DNA from: Warburgia ugandensis
Lineage: Eukaryota; Streptophyta; Magnoliopsida; Canellales; Canellaceae
Reading direction: 5' to 3'
Length of the DNA: 64,000 nucleotides
NCBI GenBank assembly: GCA_035236585.1
Contig: CP141126.1
Span: 70,533,414 to 70,597,413, forward strand
Part shown: piece by piece, positions 23,917-37,008 of the stretch
Layout of the letters: each line of letters begins with the position of its first letter
Position numbering within the stretch: the first letter of the stretch is position 1
Translations under genes and position numbers: made by a program
The notes under the pieces: generated by a model
Told to the model about the DNA's origin: nothing
Database searches by the model: none
The model's input: the letters and a program-made list of their open reading frames with translations, nothing else

Positions 23917-25829
23917 TGTTTATTGCTTAATTTTGGCTAAAAGACCCCTAGTTTAGCATTCAATTAGATTATCTAATCGTCCAAATTTCAAATTTTAGCT
24001 TGATTAACCATCTAGACCTTAATCAAATGGTTAGATGATCATTCGAGCTTATTAAAGGATTAATGTATGGTTTGATTATTCTAATTTATTCTTTTATTTT
24101 GTAGATCAACTAAAGGAAGGTTGGATGGCTCAGCTCTATGATCAACGGTACAGATAAAAAAGGCAAGAGTCCTAATAAACAAGGAGTCCTAATTGGAAGA
24201 GCCATATGGAGAGAAGGGGAGTTTTGTTTCTAGTTGTTTACTACTACTTCCTCTTCCTTGTTTGCTTGGAGTCTCCTTTGTTTACTATCTTTAACTTCTC
24301 TCGACCTCACATGCCCAGCTCCCTCCCCCTATCTTTGTTTCAATTTCATTCCATCATCGTTCTCTTTTACCGCACCTTCCCTATCAGCCAACACTGCAGC
24401 ATCATCCACAGCACCAGTTTCCACCTACTTCTCCACCAACCCCATCTCACACACCACCTACCATTTCCCAGATCTCCTCCACACACCAGGCGTCCTTTTC
24501 TTTCTCTCTTCCATTGTCTTACAACCCATCTTCTACGGTGTCATTTCCATAAGCCCAGATTTGCTCCACCCAATCACTCCACCTTTCAATGCACTAGACG
24601 GCTAGCCCCTCTCCCCATCACCCGCTTCCCTGCATCCTCACTGGCCCAGGTGTCATTTTTTCCCCTTCATCCTCTGCTTCCAGTCATCCCTCTCTCTCCA
24701 TCCCTCTTCTTTTGTTTACACACACCTCACAACACCACTACCCATCTCTTTTAGCACCATCAGCTTTGTTTCCATCGCACAAGCCACCTTCCCTTCTTCT
24801 TCAGCCCTACATCCATTGCACCACTACACAAGTCCTTTCACGTTTCACTCTCTCTTTCACGTTCACAACCCAGACGCCCATTTTGTTGAACTGTAACCAT
24901 CTCCTCCATCTCATATTTCCCTTCATTCACTGCACACTGCCTCTATTGTTATTGCTTCAACAAGAACCAAACCATCTCATCTCTCTCTCAATCCCACCAT
25001 CTATCTTGACCAGTTGCTCTCCCTTCCCCTCCTCTCTATTGTTCTGTCTCTAACCCCATTTCCAGCACTGCTCCAGTCTCCATCTCTCCCTCGCGCTCAT
25101 CTCTCCACCGGCCCGGGGCTATCCCATCTGCCCTTCACCCATCTCCTATTTGGCACTTCAAGGACAAGCACGCTGCGCACCAGATGACGGACAGACACGC
25201 CCATCCCAAAGACGCCTCACCAAACCATCGTTTGCGCAGATCTCCACTGCCCATACCAGATGGCCCGGCCGTTTTCTCACCTTCAGATGTCTTGGAGAAG
25301 GAAACCCAAACTGGGTTTCCTCTCGCATTGCTGCCCCTTTTCCCCTTTCTCCTCCAGCTTCTCCTTCGTTGGGTTTTCTTGGATTTTGTTAAAAACCAGA
25401 GTTTGAACAGAATGATGATTTTGCCCTTCATCTTTAAATGAAATGACAATTATGTTCAATTCCATTAATGACATCTGCGTCCCCTGTTTAATGACATCTG
25501 TATCCCCATTTTATTTACATCTGTGTCCCTGTTCTATTTAGGCTTTATTTTATCCATCTTTTGACAGTGTTATTCAGGCACAATGCCATCCACGTACAGT
25601 GTGATTCAGAGATGTTTTGATTACTTTTATGTTGTTCTCTAGAATTGAAAGTTATTTAAAGTGCATCAATTGAATAAATCTGAATGATTATACTAGTTTT
25701 GTTCTTCTCATCAAATTTTAAATAATTAAATTTTATTAAAAACTCCAATTAAAGCGAGTCCTTGTGGGTTTGACCCGTATTTGCATAGCTATACTACAAT
25801 AGCCCGTGCACTTACAAAAAACATCAACA
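23917..25829 (+). repeat. 5' LTR of A2, promoter region deleted
   Basis: It is 1913 bp and aligns with 34218-36301 except for one deletion at 24200/24201, where 154 bp present at 34501-34654 are missing. The missing segment holds the TATA box. The C/T-rich second half is open in two plus-strand frames (24206-24754 and others). Their serine/proline/leucine-rich composition simply mirrors the base composition, so they are not annotated as genes. Confidence 0.92.
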
Positions 25830-25835
25830 AGTTTT

Positions 25836-25853
25836 TGGCGCCATTGCCGGAGA
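25836..25853 (+). promoter_or_regulatory. Primer binding site of A2 (tRNA-Asp type)
   Basis: TGGCGCCATTGCCGGAGA lies six bases after the 5' LTR. It differs by single bases from the TGGCGCCGTTGCCGGGGA site typical of Athila and related lineages. Confidence 0.85.
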
Positions 25854-27056
25854 CTTGTAAAGGAGTTTTTATAAAGTTGAATAAAAAACATCCAAAAAAA
25901 TAAAAAAATATTAGGAATTGCATTTTAGGTTCATTTTTCAATTTTTTTTCAGTGCATAACCACCTAATTTCCTGAAATTGGTACTTATTTCTAAATTTTC
26001 TTTTTCAGGGAAATAGGAAAGCGGAGAAAATTGGCAAGAAAATCTTCATCAACATGAAAAGTTCCCTGCTTTCCTAGATTAGGATTCTTTTCTTTTGAGT
26101 AAAGCTTGTAGTGAGGACCCTTGTAAACTGCACTTTCTATTTTCATTTTAAAGGGTTGTATAATACAGGGCAAGTGTAGAATAAGGTGGCCCACACTCGA
26201 TCTTCATAAAAAACCCCACTATAAGTCTCCTCACTCATTTAAATTCCTATATTAGGGTTTGCATTTAGAGTAAATTTGCATTGTTTGGTAGTATAAATCA
26301 TATAGACAGCATCCTCTTATAATTGTTGCATTTTTAGGTTTTGCATTAGTTTATTGCTTTTATTTGCATCTTAGGACACGGTTAATGCTTTAAGGTGATA
26401 TATTTGCTGATCGAATTTCCATGGAGTGTGGAATTAATTAGTAAGGGCACCCTATCCCCACAAGATCAAGGGTGGATTTGATCACCACTCCTTGGCACAC
26501 CTAGGATAATCACCTCAAGCGCACTACCCTAGCCTTCAATTCAAATTAAAATCAATCAAAAGAGACCTATAGGGCTATCACATGCTCATAGGACCCTCTT
26601 ACTAAGACTCGATTTATTGTCACTTTAGTGGCTTTGGAGCATTGTGGTTATTGAGGGTTGTCTAATAGAACCTCGCTCTTCCCTCACCTCCTATTGACAT
26701 TTGTGAGGTCTAAACGCCTCCTTACACAAGGGTTGTATTAACCACCTTGTGAAGAACCTAACTGGTCAGCAATAATCAAGTCTGAAGGAGAGGAGGAGTG
26801 CTAGATTAGGCTAATTAAAAGCATTGTCCCCACACATATTCAATAAAATCAATATATTGCTTATTAGCCTAAGGTGTTTGACTGTGCCTTTTTGCTTGCA
26901 TTACATAGAGTTAGAGTTAGCATTTAGAAGTAGGACATTTTAGATTAGGAATAGTTCATGCAAGGGCATCGATCTTAGAACCCTGAGCTACTACCGTTAA
27001 ACCCAGAGATTCAACGCATCCAAAACCAAAGGGAAAGAAACCTAGTTCCTATCCCT
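25854..27056 (+). other. A2 5' leader
   Basis: About 1.2 kb lies between the primer site and gag with no coding frame. It aligns in blocks with the A1 and A3 leaders. The best conserved block is at 26703-26750 (GAGGTCTAAACG, CTCCTTACA). Such long leaders are usual in Athila and may hold packaging and dimerisation signals. Confidence 0.7.
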
Positions 27057-30000
27057 ATGGCTGAACCACCAATAGAGATTGAGCGCAAGACTATTAGAGA
27101 TTTTTATGCGCCGCTCCAACTTAATACCCCCTCCTGCATAGCATTACCTCCAACTGATGCTAACCACTTTGAGTTAAAGCCAGGAGTAATTCAGTTACTC
27201 CCCACCTTTTATGGTCGAGACCGAGAAGACTCGTACCTACATATCAGGAGTTCCTTGATACTTGCGCCACATTTAGGTTCAAAATGTTTCGGATGATTCA
27301 ATTAGGTTAAGGTTATTCCCGTTCTCACTTAAGGACAAAGCCAAGTCATGGCTTAATTCCTTGGAGATAGGTTCTATACATACATGAGACCAATTGTCTA
27401 AGAAGTTCCTAAACAAGTTCTTCCCTGTTCATAAAACAAATGTCCTACGTCGTGAAATTATAAATTTTCAACAAAGAGATGATGAACAATATTATGAATG
27501 TTGGGAACGGTGGATTGAATTGCGACAGAAATGCCCTCACCATGGATTTAAGAAATGGCAGCAAGTTCAATACTTCTATGAGGCGTTAACACCTCAAAAT
27601 AGACAAATGATAGATGCAGTGAGTGGAGGGACCCTCATGTTAAAAGATGAAAGTGAGGCTTGGTAATTCTTTCAAACTATAGCAGATAATTCTCAGCAAT
27701 GGGATTATTCAAATAGGAGAGAAATAACTAACCAACCCACTAAGAAAGGAGGGATCTATGAGATAGGAGCACATACTGATTTATCTGATAAGCTCGACTT
27801 GTCTCTCAAAAATTAGATGGAAGAATGGACAAGCTTGAAATGATGTTTCAATCTTTCATAGCTGTTACATTATCTCAAAAACCCCCACAAGAGGTATGCG
27901 CTACTTGTTCTAGTCCAGCCCATTTAACCTCTGAGTGTCCATCTAATAAAGCATTCCCTGAATATCTTGTAGACCAAGCGAATGCATTGAATGCATATCG
28001 CCAACCAAGCGACAACCTATATTCTTAGACCTACAACCCTGGATGGTCTAGGCATCCTAATTTATCTTGGTCAAAGAATCACCAAAAAGGGGGACCATTT
28101 GGGAATGCCCCTGTTCAAGACTTTCCTCTTAGAACTATAGTTCCCCATCTGCCACCTGGCTTTCAACAACCTCTACAACAAAAGAAACCATATTTAGAGG
28201 AAAATATCCACACCAGGATGGACCAATGTGCAAAAGATAATGATTACACTAAAAAAGCCTTACACCAATTGCAAAATAAAAGTAGATAGTCAGCCAATGT
28301 CAACTCTCAAGCCATAGCTAAGTTAGAGGCGCAAATAAGCCAATTGTGTGCTGAATTACATAATAGAGGAAAGGGTCAGTTTCCTAGTCAACCCATTCCT
28401 AACCCTAAGGGTCAATTTGAGATAGGGTCAAGTTCTCAAAACCATAACCCTCATGAGCATGCCAAGTCCATAATCACCCTTAGGAATGGTTGTCAAATTG
28501 ATAACAAAGAAGGGCAGGCTACGGAAAATGTAGAGGAAAAAGAGGCAACAAAAATACAGGAAACAGAGAAAAGACAGAACAACCTTGTAGAACCTATAGT
28601 GGAGGCACCCTATGTGCGTAAAGCCCCTTTTCCCCAATTATTGAATAAAGTTAGGAAGGGATCAAACTTCAATGAGTTAATGGAAGTATTTAAACATGTA
28701 CAAATCAATATCCCATTGCTCAATGCAATTAAAGACATCCCGGCCTATGCCAAATTCTTAAAAGAGCTCTGCACAACAAAGCGAAAGCTTAATGTGCAAA
28801 AGAAAGCCTTCCTCACGTAAAAAGTGAGCTCTTTAATTCAACACAAGACCCCACAAAAGTTTAGGGACCTAGGATGTCCTACAATCACTTGTGTCATTGG
28901 AGATCATGTCATAGACAGGGCACTTCTTGACTTAGGGGCTAGTGTTAATTTGTTGCCATACTCTGTTTATGAGCAACTAAAACTCGGTGAGTTGAAACCA
29001 ACCACTACCACGCTGCAATTAGCTGATAGATCTATCAAGATACCTCATGGTTTGGTTGAAGATGTCTTGATACAAGTGGATAAGTTTTATTACCCTGTTG
29101 ATTTCATCGTGCTAAACACCCAACCTGTATCAGACCCTGGTAGTCAAATCCTAGTCATCCTTGGGCATCCATTCTTAGCAATGCCCAACACCATTATTAA
29201 CTATAGGAATGGTGTAATGAAAGTCTCATTTAGCAACATGAAGGTTAAGCTTAATATATTTAATGCCGATCAGCAACATTTAGACCTCAATGATCCCTGT
29301 GATGTCAACTTAATTGAGAGCCTAATTAATGAGAGTCATTCCCCATTGTCCATCTCAGACCCACTAGAGGCTTGTCTAATGCACTTTAATGGAGAATTTG
29401 ATATAGACAAGTCTATTGAGGAGGTGAACAATCTTTTAGATGTTGCACCACTCATGGATATCTCTAAGTGGGGTCCTTATGTGGAACCACTCCCACCGTC
29501 TAAATCTGTCCCCATACTCTCAATAGAGCACGCACCGTCTCTGGACCTAAAACCCTTACCTGATAACTTGAAATATTCATATTTAGGTCCAGATGAAACC
29601 CTACCTATAATAATAGCATCAAACTTAGATAAAGAACAGGAGGGTAAGCTTTTAGATGTTCTTAAGGAACATAAAACTGCTCTAAGGTGGACAATAGTAG
29701 ACACAAAAGGGATAAGTCCAGCCTTATGCATGCATAGGATACATCTAGAAGAAAATGCAAAACCTTCTAGGGAGACTCATAGGCGACTGAACCCCCACAT
29801 GAAGGACATGGTTAGAGATGAAGTCCTAAAACTCTTATACGTTGGCATCATATATCCTATCTCTTATAGTACTTGGGTAAGCCCCGTTCAAGTTGTACCT
29901 AAGAAATCTGGGATCACGGTAGTAAAAAATTAGGATAATGAGCTAGTCCCCACCTGCATGACTACTGGGTGGAGAGTTTGTATTGACTATTGAAAGTTGA

Positions 30001-32440
30001 ACGCAGTCATGAGGAAAGATCATTTTTCTCTACCATTCATTGACCAAATGCTTGAAAGGTTAGCCGGACATAGCTATTATTGTTTTTTGGATGGATATTT
30101 CGGTTATAACCAAATTCCTATGGCACAAGAGGATCAGGAGAAGACCACCTTCACCTGCCCTTTTGGAACTTTCACCTATAGACGTATGCCTTTTGGGCTT
30201 TGTAACGCTCCAGCTACATTTCAAAGGTGTATGTTGAGCATTTTCTTAGACATGGTAGAAAGATTCCTTGAGGTGTTCATAGATGACTTCTCAGTATTTG
30301 GGTCATCATTTGATGAGTGCCTGCACCACTTGAAGTTAGTCCTTGTAAGGTGTCAGGAGAAGAATCTGGTCTTAAATTGGGAAAAGTGTCATTTTATGTA
30401 CGGAGTGGGATAGTATTAGGCCACATAATATCACCCAATGGGATAGAAGTGGATAAGGCAAAAGTGGATTTAATAGCCAACCTTCCTCCACCAAGGACGG
30501 TCAAAGAAATTCGCTCCTTTTTAGGACATTCTGGCTTTTACAGGCAATTCATCAAAGATTTTAGCAAAATTGCAAAGCCCCCTTGTAATTTACTTACAAA
30601 GGAGGCCACTTTTGACTTTGATGAGGACTGTAAGAAGGCATTTGAGCGACTCAAGGCTGAATTGACTTCTACACCTATTATTCGACCACCAGATTGGAAC
30701 ACACCATTTGAAATAATGTGTGATGCATCGGATTATGCCATTGGAGCTGTTTTGGGGCAGCGCATTGATAAACTTACCCATGTGATATATTATGCTAGTA
30801 AAATACTAAATGATGCGCAACTCAACTATTCCACCACTAAGAAAGAGTTCTTAGCTATAGTGTTTGCTTTGGATAAGTTTAGATCGTACCTGTTAAGGTC
30901 TAAAGTTATAGTATATTCAGATCATGCGGCTTTAAAATACCTCCTTTCTAAAAAGGATGCCAAACCTAGGTTGATCCATTGGATACTACTGCTACAAGAA
31001 TTTGACTTGGAAATTCGAGACAAGAAAGGTTCAAAAAATGTCGTAGCAGATCACTTATCCAGATTGGTAGTGGAGCACACTAGAGATCAAGGGCCTATAA
31101 CTGAGTCATTCCTAGATGAACAATTATTGCATGTTTCCCAATTACCTTGGTATGAAGATATTGTTAATTATCTTGTTGCAGGACAAATGCCTAATCATTG
31201 GACCACACAAGATAAAAAGAGGTTTTTAACCGAGGTTAGATATTTTACTTGGGATGACCGGTACTTATTCAAGTATTGTCCTAACCAAGTAATTAGGAGA
31301 TGCATACCTGATAGTGAACATAATCAAATCATCTCCTTTTGTCATGATCATGCATGTGGGGGCCATTTCAGCTCTAAAAAGACAGCTGCAAAAATTTTGC
31401 AGTGTGGATTTTATTGGCCTACTATATTTAAGGATGCCCATGCTTACAGCAAAGCATGTGCACGGTGTCAAAGGTTAGGAAGTTTAGGAAGAAGACATAT
31501 GATGCCCTTAAACCCAATCCCTGTCATAGAACCTTTTGATGTTTGGGGCATAGATTTTGTGGGACCTTTTCCTAATTCTTTTGGAAATCTGTACATCCTA
31601 GTGGGAGTGGACTATGTGTCCAAATGGGTGGAGGCTATACCATGCAAAACCAATGACCACAAGGTTGTGGTAAAGTTTTTAAAAGAAAATCTTTTTGCAA
31701 GGTTTGGTACTCCAAGAGCCATAATAAGGGATGGGGGAAAACACTTTTGTAATAAGGTGTTTGAGAATTTAATGAAAAAGTATGTTGTTAACCATAGGAT
31801 AGCTACCCCATACCATCCTCAGACTAGTGGTCAAGTAGAGGTATCCAATAAGGAAATAAAGTGAATTCTAGAAAAGACAGTCAATCCAGATAGGATAGAC
31901 TGGTCTCTGAGACTTATTGACGCTTTATGCGCTTATCGCATAGCATATAAAACCCCTATAGAAATGTCACCTTACCGCTTGGTCTATGGAAAGGCCTACC
32001 ACTTACCAGTAGAATTAGAGTACAAGGCATATTAGGTAGTCAAAAAGCTAAATTTTGACTTAGATTCTGCTAGAACCCACAGAAAACTCCAACGTAATGA
32101 GTTGGAGGAATTGAGGAAAGATGCATATGAGTCTGCACGTTTGTCCAAAGACTGAATGAAGGCTAGACATGATAGAAACATTCTAAGAAAATCCTTCACA
32201 CCAGGTCAAAAGGTCTTACTGTATAATTCTAGATTGCATTTGTTCCCAGGAAAACTTCGATCTCGATGGACTGGACCATATATAATACACACAATCTATC
32301 CTCATGGGGCCATCGAGATTGGAAAGGATGGAGACATCCAAAAGGTCAATGGTCAAAGGTTAGAACCTTTCCTCGAACTGCCTAATCTTGAAATTGATGA
32401 GACACTTTTACCGGTACCCGAGTATCATGATCCACCTTAA
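27057..32440 (+). pseudogene. A2 gag-pol polyprotein, Athila type, frameshifted and nonsense-broken
   Basis: Gag begins at ATG 27057. A one-base loss near 27290 shifts the frame, and stops follow at 27385, 27664, 28026, 28818, 29931, 31862 and elsewhere. The protease motif LDLGASVNLLP lies at about 28926-28960. RT runs about 29800-30420, with FIDD at 30276-30287; a second frameshift lies near 30405. RNase H follows ([19 protein letters not shown]) at about 30710-30930. Integrase has an HHCC finger (about 31317-31470) and a D,D,E core (about 31550, 31735, 31850), then a C-terminal tail ending at TAA 32438-32440. No chromodomain follows, as expected for Athila. Several stops look like CAG, CGA or TGG codons after C-to-T or G-to-A change. 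Confidence 0.92.
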
Positions 32441-34207
32441 AGTACCACTCCAAGAGCCTTACAACATATAATCATTGCACTCATCATTATGTCTGGCTGA
32501 AGATGTTAAACTTAGTGCTTTTTGGGAGGCAATGCAAGGGCTTAGAGTTTACATCTCTCAACCTTCATATAGAATCCTATGTTTTCAAACATTAAGGACA
32601 ATGTTTCATTTAGGTTGGGGGGTGTAGATGCACCAGAGATTTTTGAGTTTTCTTGAAAAAATATATATATATATATATGAAAATTTTTGAAAAAACAAAA
32701 AGTCGTTTTAAGTAGAGTTCCCTTACTATGATGAGAAATGAATGTTCAAGATTTAGTAAATATACTCTTCTCACCTCTTAATAAGAATGCATATGATTAG
32801 TTTTGCATGTCATTCATGAGTTGAAGCATTTTATGAAAGCTACTTCTCGGAAACCATTTACACACAACACATAATCAAGACTAATATAGAGGTATGACTT
32901 AGAGACCCTGAGGAAAATCAGTGGAGACCTATAACCTAATGAGACTTGAGACTATCTTCTTTTAGAGAGTTATAAGTAATTCCCTAATTTCTTCAGCGTA
33001 CATACATTAGTGTGATCCTGTTATCCTTGTTTTGGTTAACCATCAAGAATAAAGAGGAATAATAGCTTTAATTCCAAAAATTTATTGAATCTGATAGGCT
33101 TTAAGAAACCTAGGAAATGATATAGGCCATCCTTGCTCAGCCTAGAGACATAAAGCCTACCCAATATAATATACCACTAGTAAACCTTTTGAGCTTGTTA
33201 TTAAGCCTTTTCTTTCTTAAACCCATTCACCTTAACCCAGAATAACCCATTAAAATAAATAACCATTACCCATCTTCAAAATGAGTAGAGTAGAAAAAAA
33301 ATCCAAAAATAGGACAAAAAGTCAAAGAAGTGAGAAAAATAATTAAATGTCTTTCTTCCAAAGAAAAAAGAAAAAAAGAAAAAAGAAAAGAAAGACCAAA
33401 GTCTGAAGGAGAAATTCACTTCAAGAACAAAACCAAAAGAAAAGCTGTCCTATCAGATATTCATTGAAGACATCTACTCAATTTTGAACCTTTGAAATCT
33501 TTATACCTCTCTTTTCTAAACCTGTCCTAAGCCTACATTTCATCCTAGTTAAAGACCTATTGATCTTAGGTGGACATAGCCTTAAGGAGGAGATAAAAAG
33601 AAAGAATTAAGGTGAAAGACCCCTCATATTCTTGATGTTAACATCCACTCCTAGGGATCACTTTCCTTTGTCTCATGAGCATTAAAAAGAATTATATGAA
33701 CCATCAGTTTGTTGGATTCGGTCACATAATGAGAGGAATATGTTAAAACCCTTATCTGAGAGTTATTTCTGAGCGTATACCTATGAGGATTTGAGGTCAA
33801 GGCATATTTCCAATGGAATGTAAGCATATCCAATTAGAAGTTAAGATTTATGTGACTGTACACACACATATGCACTCTGAAAAATAGCTCAAATAAAATG
33901 TCTTTAATATGTGTATGATGTGTAAAATTGTCAAATCCTCCACATTAAGTTGTGAAAAACTAGTCAATTTGCTAATGAATGAGGATTCTCTAAGATAAAA
34001 TAGGGAACCTGATTTTACTGAATTTTGTGGGTATATTCATTGCAAACCCTCACGAGGCATAACTCGTCCACTAGGGGTAACCCAGAGGTTCAAGGGCTTG
34101 TTGCATATGCTAAATGCAATCGTGAGTACCTATGAAAGTGGCACCTTGTACCAGTTTTGTATAAACTAGTTTTCTACATGTTTTTCTTGTGACTAGCAAA
34201 ATGCTAG
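32441..34207 (+). other. A2 3' noncoding region (no env-like gene)
   Basis: About 1.77 kb lies between pol and the polypurine tract without a sustained frame. It contains a G-rich polypurine-like motif at 32611-32624, nine AT repeats at 32661-32678 and a GA-rich stretch at 33361-33395. The same landmarks recur in the other Athila-type copies. Full Athila elements often have an env-like gene in this position; here I see none. Confidence 0.75.
32661..32678. repeat. (AT)9 microsatellite
   Basis: Nine AT dinucleotides in the A2 3' noncoding region, just after the internal polypurine-like motif. Confidence 0.95.
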
Positions 34208-34217
34208 TTAGGGGGTG
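34208..34217 (+). promoter_or_regulatory. Polypurine tract of A2
   Basis: TTAGGGGGTG directly precedes the 3' LTR. Confidence 0.8.
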
Positions 34218-36301
34218 TGTTTATTGCTTAATTTTGGCTAAAAGACCCCTAGTTAGCATTTAATTAGATTATCTAATCGTCCAAATTTCAAAATTTAGCT
34301 TGATTAACCATCTAGACCTTAATCAATGGTTAGATGATCATTCGAGCTTATTAAAGGATTAATGTACAGTTTGATTATTCAAATTTAGTCTTTTTATTTT
34401 GCAGATCAACTAAAGGAAGGTTGGATGGCTCAGCTCTATGATCAACGGTGCAGATAAAAAAGGCAAGAGTCCTAATCAACAAGGAGTCCTAATTGGAAGA
34501 GTTCTAGTTGGAAGAAGAGTTGTAAAAGGATGAGGATTCCTAAAAGGGATGGAGTTCTAATTGGAGGAGAAGAAAGTTTCCAAACATGACTCTAACTCTT
34601 TAAGGATAGAGTTTGAGGAAGAAAAGGAGAATAGTAGTTTTTATAAATAGGAGAGCCATATGGAGAGAAGGGGAGTTTTGTTTCTAGTTGTTTCGTACTA
34701 CTTCCCCTTCCTTGTTTGCTTGGAGTCTCCTTTGTTTACTATCTTTAACTTCTCTCTACCTCACATGCCCAGCTCCCTCCCCCTATCTTTGTTTCAATTT
34801 CATTCCATCATCGTTCTCTTTTACCGCACCTTTCCTATCAGCCAACACTGCAGCATCATCCACAGCACCAGTTTCCACCTACTTCTCCACCAACCCATCT
34901 CACGAACCACCTCCCATTTCCCAGATCTCCTCCACACACTAGGCGTCGCTTTTTTTCTCTCTTCCATTGTCTCACAACCCATCTTCTACGGTGTCATTTC
35001 TGTAAGCCTAGATTTGCTCCACCCAATCACTCCACCTTTCAACACACAAGACAGCTAGCCCCTCTCCCCATCACTGTTTTCCTTGTATTCTCACTAGCCC
35101 AGGTGTCATTTTTTTCCCTTCATCCTCTGCTTCCAGTCGGCCCTCTCTATCCATCCCTCTTCTTTTGTTTACGCACACCTCACAAAACCACTGCCCATCT
35201 CTTCTAGCACCATCAGCTTTGTTTCCATCGCACAAGCCACCTTCCCTTCCTCTTCAGCCCTACATCCATCGCACCACTACATAAGTCCTTTCACGTTTCA
35301 CTCTCTCTTTCACGTTCACAACCCAGATGCCCATTTTGTTGAACTGCAACCATCTTCTCCATCTCTTATTTCCCTTCATTCATTGCACACTACCTCTATT
35401 GTTATTGCTTCAACCAGAACCGAACCATCTCATCTCTCTCTCAATCCCACCATCTACCTTGACCAATTGCTCTCCCTTCCCCTCCTCTCTATTGTTCTGT
35501 CTCTAACCCCATTTTTAGCACTGCTCCAGTCTCCATCTCTCTCTCACGCTCATCTCTTCACCAACCAGGAGCTCTCCCATCTGCTCTTCACCCATCTCCT
35601 ATTTGGCACTTCAAGGACATGCACCCTGCGCACCAGACGACGGACAAACACGCCCATCCCAAAGACACCTCACCAAACCATCATCTGCACAGATCTCCAC
35701 TGCCCATACCAGACGGCCCGGCGTTTTCTTGCCTCCGGACGCCTCGGAGAAGGAAACCCGAACTGGGTTTCCTCTCGCATTGCTGCCCTTTTTCCCCTTT
35801 CTCCTTTGGCTTCATCTCCTTCTCCTCCAGCTTCTCCTTCGTTGGGTTTTCCTGGTTTTTGTTAAAAACCAGAGTTTGAACAGAATGACAGTTTTTCCCT
35901 TCATCTTTAAATGAAATGACAATTCTGTTCAATTCCATTAATGACATCTGTGTCTCTTGTTTAATGACATATGTATCCCCATTTTATTTACATCTGTGTC
36001 CTTGTTCTATTTAAGCTTTATTTTATCTATCTTTTGACAGTGTTATCCAGGGACAATGCCATCCACGGATAGTGTGATTCAGAGACGTTTTGATTACTTT
36101 TTGTTGTTCTCTGAAATTGAAAGTTATTTAAAGTGCATCAATTGAATAAATCTGAATGATTATGCTAGTTTTGTTCTTCTCATCAAATTTCAAATAATTA
36201 AATTTTATTAAAAACTCCAATTAAAGCGAGTCCCTATGGGTTTGACCCGTATTTGCATAGCTATACTACAATAGCCCATGCACTTGCGGAAAGCATCAAC
36301 A
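34218..36301 (+). repeat. 3' LTR of A2
   Basis: It is 2084 bp, begins TGTTTATTGC and ends CATCAACA. It keeps the 154-bp TATA-containing segment lost from the 5' LTR. Apart from that, differences from the 5' LTR are scattered and few, so A2 looks younger than B. Confidence 0.93.
34641..34650 (+). promoter_or_regulatory. TATA box in A2 3' LTR
   Basis: TTATAAATAG lies in the segment absent from the 5' LTR. Transcription from here would read out into 36302 and beyond. Confidence 0.6.
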
Positions 36302-36306
36302 TGTCA
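36302..36306. repeat. Right target-site duplication of A2 (TGTCA)
   Basis: It is identical to 23912-23916. Confidence 0.93.
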
Positions 36307-37008
36307 TACACTAATATCTCTGTCTAGTAGTGTGAGATGCTTTGTTAATCCCATTATTAAGTTATAGTTACATCTTTAGTTGATGTTGTCATCTTTATGA
36401 AGTTTAAGGGCTAAATGTCCTTCTAACAAGAACGTGTATCTTTACTTTCACTTTTAGCATTATGGCGCTTATGTCATATTACTTGTTATTATTATTATTA
36501 CGCCATAGTTAACACTCTTTTAGGGTTAGTCATGACTTTATCATGTTTAACAACTTTCTCTCAACTAGTCCATTCCTAAGCTTATTAGTCATAGTTATAC
36601 TAGATTTGGACTAGAGGTATAATTAAGTGTTCACCTCACTTCAATTTAGTAACATAGGGATTGTGAATTCTAAAAATTACATGATCAAGTCATGGAGATT
36701 AATTCATAGATGCTTAAAGCATAAGTTCCTTAAGTTTTGGAAAAGCTCAGGCATATGAGACTAGTCATATAAGGCTAAATTGAAGGAACGTAGGTCACAA
36801 ATGGCCAAAGTAGAAGTGGTCATGTCATACAAGTTTTATTTTAGGGAGGTATGTCCTACAAAACTAAGTTGTAAGTAACTTGTTATATGAAACTAAGTTG
36901 CAAGAAAATGTGTCATTGATAACAAGGTCATGAAAATATTCAAGTCATGGGTAAATATGGCCTAAGAGATTAAGGCACAAGGTTTAAGTCTTATGAGACT
37001 ATGATTAA
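36307..37008. other. Unassigned AT-rich sequence
   Basis: This continues the sequence that A2 interrupted. It has no usable frame and no recognised family. Repeated AACTAAGTTG and TCATG-type words at about 36840-36960 suggest an old repetitive sequence. Confidence 0.4.

Larger units (their letters stand above)
23917..36301 (+). mobile_element. Athila-type Ty3/gypsy element A2, complete structure, coding inactivated
   Basis: Two LTRs beginning TGTTTATTGC and ending CATCAACA are flanked by a perfect 5-bp duplication. A tRNA-Asp-type primer site, a long leader, gag-pol, a long 3' noncoding region and a polypurine tract lie between them. The RT motif FIDD and the long leader and 3' region fit the Athila lineage. 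The 5' LTR lacks its TATA region and gag-pol carries many stops and at least two frameshifts. Confidence 0.93.

Noticed and set aside
24206..25449. Several open frames of 80-180 codons in the A2 5' LTR, with counterparts at 34660-35914
   Set aside because: They lie inside LTRs and overlap in several frames. They are rich in Ser, Pro, Leu and His because the DNA is C/T-rich. Nothing suggests translation.
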